Shown here piece after piece: positions 1 through 5,791 of a stretch of DNA of 15,693 nucleotides. Origin of the DNA: RXOA01 sp964547105. Lineage in GTDB: Bacteria; Bipolaricaulota; Bipolaricaulia; UBA7950; UBA9294. Location of the stretch: assembly GCA_964547105.1 (NCBI GenBank), contig CAZJLO010000043.1, positions 1 to 15,693 of the forward strand. Reading direction: 5' to 3'. Every line of letters starts with the position of its first letter. Within the stretch, counting starts at the first letter, position 1. The position numbers and the translations under genes are program-made. Under the pieces are notes generated by a model that was not told where the DNA came from, made no database searches, and saw nothing but the letters and a program-made list of their open reading frames with translations.

Positions 1-1
1 C

Positions 2-688
2 GATCAGTTGTTCCAGCTGAGTGTCGAGCAGCTGTTGGCGCAGGAGCGAATGGGCACCAAATCTGCGCAGAACATCGTTGACGCTCTGGAGAAGGCGAAG
101 AAGACGACATTGGAGCGATTCCTGTTCGCCTTGGGAATCCCGGAAGTGGGGGCGTCGTCGTCGCGGCTTCTTGCCGATGCCTTCCAGTTCCTGGACGGCG
201 TGATCGCCGCCGATCGAGACGCCTTGCTCTCCGTGCCGGACATTGGGCCGGCAACTGCCGACGGAATCCTAGATTTCTTTGGTTCGGACGCCAATCAGCA
301 GTTGGTGGATGGCCTGCTTGCCGCCGGAGTCACCCCGGGCAGTGCCGAAGACAAAGCTCAACATCGGTCCGAGGCGCTGGCCGGTCTTACGTTTGTCCTG
401 ACGGGGACCTTGTCGACGATGTCTCGCGACGAGGCGACGGAGAAGATCCGTGAGCAAGGTGGGGCGGTAGCCTCGTCGGTGAGCCGCAAGACCAGTTTTG
501 TCGTCGTTGGTGAGAATCCGGGCAGCAAGGCATCCAAGGCGACGGATCTTGGTATTCCGACGATTGATGAGGCCGAGTTTTCCAGGGTACTCCAACGCGA
601 AGGGAATGCCGATTCGAACGTCTCTGGAAAGCTGCTCGGAAACCAACGAAACGTACGGAGGGACGATGGGGCAACCCTGTTTGCTTGA
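2..688 (+). CDS. ligA: NAD-dependent DNA ligase, C-terminal part (5' end outside window)
   Basis: This is the 3' part of the bacterial NAD+-dependent DNA ligase, which seals nicks in replication and repair. The reading frame is open from the window edge, so the adenylation and OB domains lie upstream. Visible are the helix-hairpin-helix region (motifs MGTKSAQN, FALGIPEVG and VPDIGPATADGI) and a C-terminal BRCT domain beginning at LAGLTFVLTGTL and including SFVVVGENPGSKASKA and GIPTIDEAEF. After the BRCT there is a tail of about 27 residues with no family resemblance; its codons hold the Shine-Dalgarno and start codon of rlmN, so the tail may exist only because of the overlap. The gene overlaps rlmN by 23 bp, which implies co-transcription. 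Family assignment is secure. Confidence 0.95.
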   Translation, partial: DQLFQLSVEQLLAQERMGTKSAQNIVDALEKAKKTTLERFLFALGIPEVGASSSRLLADAFQFLDGVIAADRDALLSVPDIGPATADGILDFFGSDANQQLVDGLLAAGVTPGSAEDKAQHRSEALAGLTFVLTGTLSTMSRDEATEKIREQGGAVASSVSRKTSFVVVGENPGSKASKATDLGIPTIDEAEFSRVLQREGNADSNVSGKLLGNQRNVRRDDGATLFA

Positions 689-1742
689 TCTTGAGCGAGA
701 AGACGTCGCAGCATGGATGCGCGAGATGCGACAGCCGCAGTTCCGGGTGAACCAGGTTTGGCAAGCTGTGTACGTGGAACTGGTCGATACGGCCGAGCAA
801 ATCACCACATTGCCCAAGGCACTTCGCCGCGATCTTCAGCAAGCTTTCCCGGCATGCGTTTGTGGAGTGGATGCCGAGCAGACAAGCGCCGATCGGCGGA
901 CAAGAAAGGCGCTGCTGCGGTTCGCCGATGGGGCCACTGTGGAAGCGGTTCTGATGGATTATGCTCACCGCCGTACAGTGTGCGTATCGACCCAGGTGGG
1001 TTGTCCGATCGGTTGCTCGTTCTGCGCCACCGGCCGACAAGGCTTCGTGCGCGATCTGTCCGTCGGTGAGATCGTGAGTCAGGTGCTCTATTTTGCTCGG
1101 ATGCTGCAGCGAACGGCCGATGCCGAGTCGAGCGCCGGCGGGGCGCGGGTGAGCAATGTCGTGTTCATGGGGATGGGAGAACCACTCTTGAACGCTGACG
1201 CGACGTTCGAAGCGATTCGGCGGCTGAACGATCCCGATGGATTTCGCCTTGGAGCCCGCTCGTTCACCGTGTCCACGGCGGGAATCCTTCAGGGGATCGA
1301 ACGCCTGGCCGACGAACTCCCCCAGGTAAATCTGGCCGTGTCTCTCCACGCTGGATCCGATATCCTGCGCAACGTGCTTGTCCCGCTCAACCGGACGGCC
1401 CCTCTTCGCGAGCTGATCGCCACGTGCCGCCGCTACATCGAGACCACCGGACGAAGGATCACGTTCGAGATCGCGCTCATCGAGGACGTGAATGACAGCC
1501 TGATGCATGCCAAGGAGATTGCGGTGTTGGTTCAGGGTCTACTTGCACATGTGAACTTGATTCCGCTCAATCCGGTCCGCGGCGATGCATTCCGCCCCAG
1601 TCCGCGCAAACGAGTCGAGGCGTTTGCCGATCTACTGAGAAACCGAGGGATTCCCACCACCGTGCGCATGAGCCGCGGTGTCAGCATCGATGCCGGGTGC
1701 GGGCAGTTGCGCAGCAGGAACGGGCTGGCTACGGCAGATTGA
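666..1742 (+). CDS. rlmN: 23S rRNA (adenine-2503-C2)-methyltransferase RlmN
   Basis: A radical-SAM enzyme that methylates C2 of A2503 in 23S rRNA (and A37 of some tRNAs in the E. coli enzyme). The 358-residue length is normal for the family. The radical-SAM cluster motif CPIGCSFC supplies C113, C117 and C120. The two extra cysteines of the methyl-transfer mechanism are C106 (in TVCVST, seven residues before the cluster, as in E. coli) and C345 (in SIDAGCGQL). The SAM-binding FMGMGEPL and the VSLHAG segment are also present. The ATG at 666 is chosen because the RlmN N-terminal fold begins soon after it and GGAGGG (657-662) lies 3 nt upstream; the longer open frame only reads through ligA. The 3' end overlaps the convergent sigma-factor gene by 14 bp, leaving no room for a terminator between them. 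Confidence 0.96.
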   Translation: MGQPCLLDLEREDVAAWMREMRQPQFRVNQVWQAVYVELVDTAEQITTLPKALRRDLQQAFPACVCGVDAEQTSADRRTRKALLRFADGATVEAVLMDYAHRRTVCVSTQVGCPIGCSFCATGRQGFVRDLSVGEIVSQVLYFARMLQRTADAESSAGGARVSNVVFMGMGEPLLNADATFEAIRRLNDPDGFRLGARSFTVSTAGILQGIERLADELPQVNLAVSLHAGSDILRNVLVPLNRTAPLRELIATCRRYIETTGRRITFEIALIEDVNDSLMHAKEIAVLVQGLLAHVNLIPLNPVRGDAFRPSPRKRVEAFADLLRNRGIPTTVRMSRGVSIDAGCGQLRSRNGLATAD

Positions 1743-2589
1743 GGAGACCTCGGTAGTAATCGAGCGCATCGTGTCCCCAGCCTTCGCTGATATGCGACAT
1801 CCCCTGCTTCACCAGCTGCCGGGCGCGCTCGCGTGACACGCCCATCATTCTTGCTGCATCGGCGAGCGAGTAAGGGCAGCCGTCTTCGATTCCGTAGTGA
1901 AGCCGGATCGCCAGCGCCTGGCGTGCCGGAAGCTTGTCAAGGGCCCGTTTGAGTTCGTCCTGGAAGAGAAGGCGAAGCGCTTCGTGCTCGGCATCCGAGG
2001 CTTGGTCGGCAATCCGATCCTCCAGCGTCTCCTCGGTCTCGGTGTGCATCGGCTGATCCAGCGATACGATCTCGGAAACCTGCTGCTCGATCTGTCGCAG
2101 CTTGTCAACCGGCATTCCGAGAAGACTGGTGATCTCCGCATCGTCAAGATGACCGCCTTCCGAAAGCGCACGAAGCTGCTGCAGCCGACGAATTGCGCGG
2201 AACATGTAGTCAGGGATGCGGATCATCCGGGAGTATTGGGTGATTGCCGACAGGATCGCCCGGCGGATCCACCATGTTGCGTAGGTCGAAATGCGGAAAC
2301 CGCGGTCAGGATCGAATCGATCGATCGCTTCGATCAGGCCGATATTGCCCTCTTGGATCAGATCAAGCATCGGCAAGCCGGCATCGGCGTACTCACGAGC
2401 AATACGAACGACAAGCCGGAGGTTCGACGTGATCAGCGCCTCGCGCGCCCGGGCGATGCCGTTGCGCATGTCGAGTGCAAGGGATGTTTCCTCCGCAGCG
2501 GACAACACAGGGAACTGGGAGATGTCGCGGTAATAGACATTGAGGAGATCCACCGCATCTCCTGCCGTCCTCGTTGCATGTCGTGCCAC
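1729..2589 (-). CDS. Sigma-70 family RNA polymerase sigma factor (RpoD-like, short)
   Basis: A 286-residue primary-like or group 2 sigma factor that directs RNA polymerase to promoters. Region 1.2 is about residues 13-45 and region 2 about 50-118, with the core-binding motif DLIQEGNIGLIEAIDRFD and the -10 recognition/melting helix STYATWWIRRAI (101-112). Region 3 is about 120-200. The region 4.2 helix-turn-helix (about 238-268) reads SRERARQLVKQ where principal sigmas have TRERIRQIE. There is no region 1.1 or non-conserved domain. The altered 4.2 recognition helix suggests an alternative sigma with a different -35 preference, but a divergent principal sigma cannot be excluded. The start is GTG, chosen because a near-perfect Shine-Dalgarno precedes it. 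It lies 33 nt downstream of pus10 and is probably co-transcribed with it. It ends in TAG. Confidence 0.93.
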   Translation of the reverse strand: MARHATRTAGDAVDLLNVYYRDISQFPVLSAAEETSLALDMRNGIARAREALITSNLRLVVRIAREYADAGLPMLDLIQEGNIGLIEAIDRFDPDRGFRISTYATWWIRRAILSAITQYSRMIRIPDYMFRAIRRLQQLRALSEGGHLDDAEITSLLGMPVDKLRQIEQQVSEIVSLDQPMHTETEETLEDRIADQASDAEHEALRLLFQDELKRALDKLPARQALAIRLHYGIEDGCPYSLADAARMMGVSRERARQLVKQGMSHISEGWGHDALDYYRGLLNLP

Positions 2590-2594
2590 ACCTC

Positions 2595-2603
2595 ATCACC
2601 TCC
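2595..2603 (-). promoter_or_regulatory. Shine-Dalgarno fixing the GTG start of the sigma gene
   Basis: On the minus strand the sequence GGAGGTGAT matches the 16S anti-Shine-Dalgarno over nine bases and ends 5 nt before the GTG at 2589. No in-frame ATG fits the N-terminus as well. The site lies in the 33-nt gap after the pus10 stop, so the sigma factor can be translated efficiently from a polycistronic message. Confidence 0.75.
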
Positions 2604-2622
2604 CGTTCCGCCAACCGGAACT

Positions 2623-4011
2623 TTACGACACGTCAGAGGAAAACCCAAGAAGCCCATCCTGATGCTTTGGGAGGAGGCTTTCATCGAAGCGGACTTCGAC
2701 CACATCGAGTTCGCGAACTCGGGTCGGGGTATTGAGCAACTGAGCAAGATTGGGCTGCGTTCGTCCGTCATCGCCGGAGACAAGTTCCTTCACGTAGAGC
2801 CCCGCATCGGTGAGCATCTCAATCTCGGCCTCATCGGCGCCTAGCGTCACCAGGCGGGCGTCGATCAAGTGGCGGATTCGGGTGCGGTTGGCGCGGCGAT
2901 GGACAACCCGTTCCGGGGTCTGCTGACGAACCTCGCCGACCAGAGCGGCGAGTGCCCTTTCCAGGACGTCTTGCTCCACGGGGTGGTCGGCAGTGATTCG
3001 GGCGATGTAGCGCTTGAGGTTCCTCGTTTCCTTGACCACGGCAACGGCGCGAAGCGGCACGAAACGCAGCTCGCTCACTTCGACTCGATGGATTGCCTCG
3101 TGGTTGATCTCGTCTCGGAGCGTGGAGAGATCGAGCGAACGGACGCGCGGCGAGCGGATTTCCAGCACGAACGGGCGGCCGTTGCCGAGCATGCGGGCAT
3201 CAATGTCTTCCCGCCCGGCACCGTGCAGGCAAGCGCCTTCGGCGCACGCAGCGCGAACAAGCGGTGCCCCGATCCACTCTTCGACCGATTCGGGGTATTG
3301 CCGCCCGGTTCCCTGACACGCGGGGCAACCTTGACCTCGACATGTACGACATGGCCAGTGGGTCTGAGGGATGCCCCGGACAAGCTTGCGATACCGTCCG
3401 TAGACATGAAGAGAAGCGAGTCTTGATTCGAGACGATTCGTTTCGAGGTCGATCACGAACGTGACATCGGGGTGTTTGAACGACACTGTTCCGCCGGCAA
3501 GGGACTCGAATGCCTTGCCAACCTCGCGATTGAATGCATGCTTGATCGGTTCGGCGTGCGAAAGAGCGTAGCGCTCCACTGCCAAGTGATCGGCGGCTTC
3601 GACACGGGCGGAGAGCTTGGCTCCAAACAGATACGTATGGAACTCAACACCATCCACGGCACCCGCCGCCTGCCGGGCCCAGTCTGCGATGTGCGAGAAT
3701 AGGCCGCCACAGACCCAACAGGCTGCATCGCGACCGGCGGCATCTTCAGCATCCGCCGGTAGCGCGGATGTTCGCGTTCGGCCGCTGCGATCATCGGCGG
3801 ACATTGCGATCACCGTCCTCACGGCGTGTCCGCGTTGCTGGTTCGAGAGACCATGACCACGCATTCCGAACGCTCGTCCCAGACAGTCATTGCAGATCGG
3901 CCCAGCCTTTAGAAGGGCTGCCGCTTGGTCAAGCAAGCCCGCTCCAGACGATGCAGCGTCATCGTCATCATCGGATCGGTGCAACATAGGTCGATCGTTT
4001 CCGAGCATCAT
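2623..4011 (-). CDS. pus10: Archaeal-type tRNA pseudouridine synthase Pus10
   Basis: A pseudouridine synthase of the Pus10 family, which in archaea forms pseudouridine 54 and/or 55 in the tRNA T-loop. Numbered from ATG 4011 (462 aa), it shows the N-terminal zinc site CNDCLGRAFG (C40, C43) with CWVC (C98, C101), the THUMP-like part with FNREVGKA, and the characteristic WPCRTCRGQGCPACQGTG followed by SVEEWIG (219-247). The catalytic segment is HGAGREDIDARML (263-275), D269 being the expected catalytic aspartate. The C-terminal signatures are QQTPERVVHRRA (363-374) and LYVKELVSGDDGRTQP (405-420). No catalytic motif is missing, so it looks functional. The exact start is uncertain: ATGs at 4011, 4008 and 3987 (an Asp-rich leader follows) and an upstream TTG at 4086 are all possible, and none has a strong Shine-Dalgarno. 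The family is normally archaeal/eukaryotic, so lateral transfer is likely. Confidence 0.93.
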   Translation of the reverse strand: MMLGNDRPMLHRSDDDDDAASSGAGLLDQAAALLKAGPICNDCLGRAFGMRGHGLSNQQRGHAVRTVIAMSADDRSGRTRTSALPADAEDAAGRDAACWVCGGLFSHIADWARQAAGAVDGVEFHTYLFGAKLSARVEAADHLAVERYALSHAEPIKHAFNREVGKAFESLAGGTVSFKHPDVTFVIDLETNRLESRLASLHVYGRYRKLVRGIPQTHWPCRTCRGQGCPACQGTGRQYPESVEEWIGAPLVRAACAEGACLHGAGREDIDARMLGNGRPFVLEIRSPRVRSLDLSTLRDEINHEAIHRVEVSELRFVPLRAVAVVKETRNLKRYIARITADHPVEQDVLERALAALVGEVRQQTPERVVHRRANRTRIRHLIDARLVTLGADEAEIEMLTDAGLYVKELVSGDDGRTQPNLAQLLNTPTRVRELDVVEVRFDESLLPKHQDGLLGFSSDVS

Positions 4012-4093
4012 GTTCGTATTCTGGCCGACAACGTCGCACAGCGCCAGCGAGGCCGAACGATGCCGCGGACGGGGAAGGGTAAACAAGAAGATA

Positions 4094-4122
4094 TTGCTAA
4101 CAACCAGTTTATAGTGTATAGT
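4094..4122 (+). promoter_or_regulatory. Sigma-70 promoter of the riboswitch unit
   Basis: TTGCTA (4094-4099) and TATAGT (4117-4122) are separated by exactly 17 nt, close to the sigma-70 consensus. The predicted transcription start near 4129 lies a few bases before the riboswitch aptamer, which supports both calls. The promoter sits in an A+T-rich stretch between the divergent pus10 gene and this unit. Confidence 0.75.
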
Positions 4123-4131
4123 TCGACGACA

Positions 4132-4216
4132 ACCCGAACGGGCAAACCTGGCGAAAGCCAGGGACGCAAAGTCACGGGCCTAAAGGAGGATACTTCCAAG
4201 GTCGCCGGACTGCCGA
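4132..4216 (+). ncRNA. Cyclic-di-GMP-I riboswitch (GEMM-I aptamer)
   Basis: The segment has the hallmarks of the GEMM-I class. GGGCAAACC is followed by a P2 hairpin, CCTGGC-GAAA-GCCAGG, capped by the GAAA tetraloop that docks on P3. Next come the invariant GACGCAAAG and the P3 arm beginning GTCACGGGCCTAA, with the tetraloop receptor (CCTAA and the returning AAGG) and a small terminal hairpin (GGAGGATACTTCC). Its 3' strand is GCCGGAC, and TGCC closes P1 against GGCA. The base equivalent to G20 of the Vibrio Vc2 aptamer, second G of GGGCAAACC, is G; this favours c-di-GMP over the cGAMP-sensing subclass, where it is A. These statements rest on reading the motif by eye and recalling Vc2 numbering. 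A purine-rich GGAGA follows at once (4218-4222), so control of translation is possible. Confidence 0.92.
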
Positions 4217-4240
4217 AGGAGACAGTTGTGTGGGGGCGTA

Positions 4241-4261
4241 GCTCGATCTCTTGAGACGAGC
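4241..4261 (+). other. Hairpin just downstream of the riboswitch
   Basis: GCTCG and CGAGC flank an inner TCTC/GAGA pairing, giving a compact stem. The hairpin covers the stop of the 8-codon GTG ORF (4228-4254) and the TTG at 4251. No U-tract follows, so it is not an ordinary intrinsic terminator. Its TCTC could alternatively pair with the GGAGA at 4218-4222. It is a candidate part of the riboswitch expression platform; that role is inferred. Confidence 0.45.
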
Positions 4262-4523
4262 GGAGCGTGCGTCTTTGCCGACGATCTTCAATTCGTGCCG
4301 TCCTGCAGCCGATGAGTCGAGCATGGAGGACGGGTTTCCCCACCTCACGGTTTCGTTCTCTCCGGGTTCCTCCATTGAATCGACAAGGATGGTGCAGTCC
4401 ATGCTGGACTCAGTGGACGAGGACGGCATCTTGGCTGAAGGTACCGATCGGGATTCGGGACGAAGCGCGAGGAAATGGTGCAGCATGGAAAGGCAGTCGG
4501 TGCCTTCGTCCCTCCGCAAGTGA
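4251..4523 (+). CDS. Weak candidate small protein in the riboswitch unit
   Basis: An open frame of up to 90 residues lies between the aptamer and the terminator, starting at TTG 4251 or more simply at ATG 4323 (66 residues). I recognise no family. It is hydrophilic with no signal peptide or membrane segment, rich in Ser, Asp and Glu, and ends in a basic tail. By eye the third codon positions are about 70% G/C, which is compatible with coding but not decisive. Neither start has a good Shine-Dalgarno. The only good ribosome-binding site, AAGGAGA (4216-4222), leads to GTG 4228, which opens an 8-codon ORF whose TGA overlaps the TTG start, so translational coupling is conceivable. The stop lies in the terminator stem. 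The region may instead be non-coding RNA or a gene remnant. Confidence 0.3.
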   Translation: MRRAERASLPTIFNSCRPAADESSMEDGFPHLTVSFSPGSSIESTRMVQSMLDSVDEDGILAEGTDRDSGRSARKWCSMERQSVPSSLRK

Positions 4524-4555
4524 GCTTCGTGCCTGGGTGCTCACTTGTTCTTTTT
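4517..4555 (+). terminator. Intrinsic terminator closing the riboswitch unit
   Basis: CAAGTGAGC (4517-4525) and GCTCACTTG (4539-4547) form a perfect 9-bp stem with a 13-nt loop, followed directly by TTCTTTTT. It ends a transcript of about 425 nt that begins near 4129. It lies about 300 nt beyond the aptamer, too far to be a simple switchable terminator. Confidence 0.88.
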
Positions 4556-4563
4556 GCTATGAT
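4555..4563 (+). promoter_or_regulatory. Extended -10 promoter candidate for the protease remnant
   Basis: TGCTATGAT matches an extended -10 (TGn plus TATGAT) and begins in the last T of the preceding terminator. No convincing -35 lies 17 nt upstream, as expected for an extended -10 element. It would give a 5' leader of about 85 nt before the ATG at 4656. Confidence 0.4.
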
Positions 4564-4655
4564 CTCTATTTCGACTCTTCTATTCATTCTCGGCTCTCCG
4601 GTCTTGCGTCGCACAGACGGCTCTCTCCAACGTGCTGATGGGAAAAGGAGTCGTC

Positions 4656-5724
4656 ATGCGACGAATAGCGTTCATCGGGCCGAGCTTGGTCATCACAGCG
4701 GGAATCGCCGGGGCAATCTTGTCTGAGACACCATAGGATCAAATCATTGCCGCGTTCGAATCAGCGGCGCCCGCCGTTGCGCACATCACCGTGCAGGGTA
4801 CGGTGGAAGACGTATTCATGCGGCTTGTGCCTGTGGAAGGAAGCGGAATCGGGCTTTTTGTACGATCGCCAGGGCACATCGTGACCAACCACCATGTGAT
4901 TGCCGTCGCGGATACGATCACGGTGGCGTTTGGCGGCGTGGAATGCTGCCCGGCGACGGTGGTTGGGACGGATCCGACAACGGATCTTGCGGTGATTCAC
5001 GTCAGCCGGGAGCAGCTTCCATCACCACCTGTCTTGGCGGATTCCTCCGAGCTACGGATCGGGCAGTTTGTGATCGCAATCGGGAATCCGTTCGGTCTTG
5101 AGCAAACCCTTACATTTGGAGTCGTTGGTTCGCTGGAGCGGATTCCCCAAAGCCCCGACGGCCAATTCATCGGAGAAGTGATCCAGAGCGATGCGGCGAT
5201 CAATCTCTGGAATTCTGGCGGACCTCTCCTGGATCTTGACGGACGAGTCGTGGGGGTGACGTCACAGATCATCAGCCCCAGCCGAGCTTCCGCGGGAATC
5301 GGGTTCTCCGTTCCAGCGAATACGGTTGCGCGGGTGGTGCCGGAGCTGATCGAATCCGGACGGTATCCGCATCCCAGCCTTGGTGTGATCGGATTCGATA
5401 AGTCCCGATCGAGTCCAGTCTTTCCGTGAGCAGGGGGCGGATCTGCCGGACGATCGCGGGGTCCTCGTACTGACAGTGGCTGAGGGAAGCGCTCCGGATC
5501 TAGCCGGGATCCGAGGCGGTGGCCAAGTCATCGAGATTGGGGGGATCGAGTTTCCGATCGGGGGAGACGTTCTGGTGACGATTGACGAGCATTCGATCTC
5601 CTCGATGATCGACCTGCTGCTCTACTTGGAGAGTGAAACCCGTGTTGGCGATATCGTTCGGCTGGGGGTCCTTCGTGAAGACGAGTTGATCGCCTTTCTC
5701 GTTGTTGTGGGCGAACGCAGATAG
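4656..5724 (+). pseudogene. Decayed HtrA/DegP-type (S1C) serine protease
   Basis: The gene starts well: AAGGAG (4645-4650) lies 5 nt before ATG 4656, and the first 26 codons look like a signal peptide (MRRIAFIGP, then a hydrophobic stretch). An in-frame TAG follows at 4734-4736, probably from CAG, and the same frame continues into the trypsin-like domain. The catalytic His lies in TNHHVI (codon 4893), the Asp in TTDLAVIH, and the Ser in NSGGPLL (codon 5214). The residues before the serine read Leu-Trp-Asn where the family has Pro-Gly-Asn, so the oxyanion-hole glycine is Trp. Near 5399-5402 the frame shifts by one: frame 1 ends at TGA 5429, but SPDRVQ onward and the PDZ domain (RGVLVLTVAEGSAPDLAGIRGG, reaching TAG 5724) are intact in the other frame. 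Three independent lesions argue for a true pseudogene rather than one sequencing error. In life such proteases act on misfolded envelope proteins. Confidence 0.82.
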
Positions 5725-5754
5725 CCCGTCTTGCTGCGGACCGGGCAACGACGG

Positions 5755-5783
5755 TTGATGTGGATTGAGGCGTGGCATACGAT
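5755..5783 (+). promoter_or_regulatory. Promoter of the first transporter, probably leaderless
   Basis: TTGATG (5755-5760) and TACGAT (5778-5783) are spaced by 17 nt. Only 8 nt separate the -10 hexamer from the ATG at 5792, so transcription should start at or within about 2 nt of the start codon. No purine-rich Shine-Dalgarno lies between. Confidence 0.6.
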
Positions 5784-5791
5784 AGCCGCCT

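Noticed and set aside
387..1508. 373-codon open frame antisense to rlmN and ligA
   Set aside because: Its product is rich in His, Arg and Gln with no domain pattern, and it lies across two well-identified genes on the other strand.
1897..2844. 315-codon plus-strand frame opposite the sigma gene and the pus10 3' end
   Set aside because: Crosses two genes on the other strand and has no protein family features.
4475..4726. 83-codon frame with a hydrophobic stretch spanning the terminator
   Set aside because: It reads through the intrinsic terminator and into the signal-peptide region of the protease remnant in the wrong frame, with no Shine-Dalgarno.
4734..4736. In-frame TAG read as a recoded sense codon (for example pyrrolysine)
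   Set aside because: The sigma gene, both transporters, priA, the GTPase and the ATP-cone kinase all end at TAG here, and the same protease gene also has a frameshift and an altered active site, so decay is simpler.
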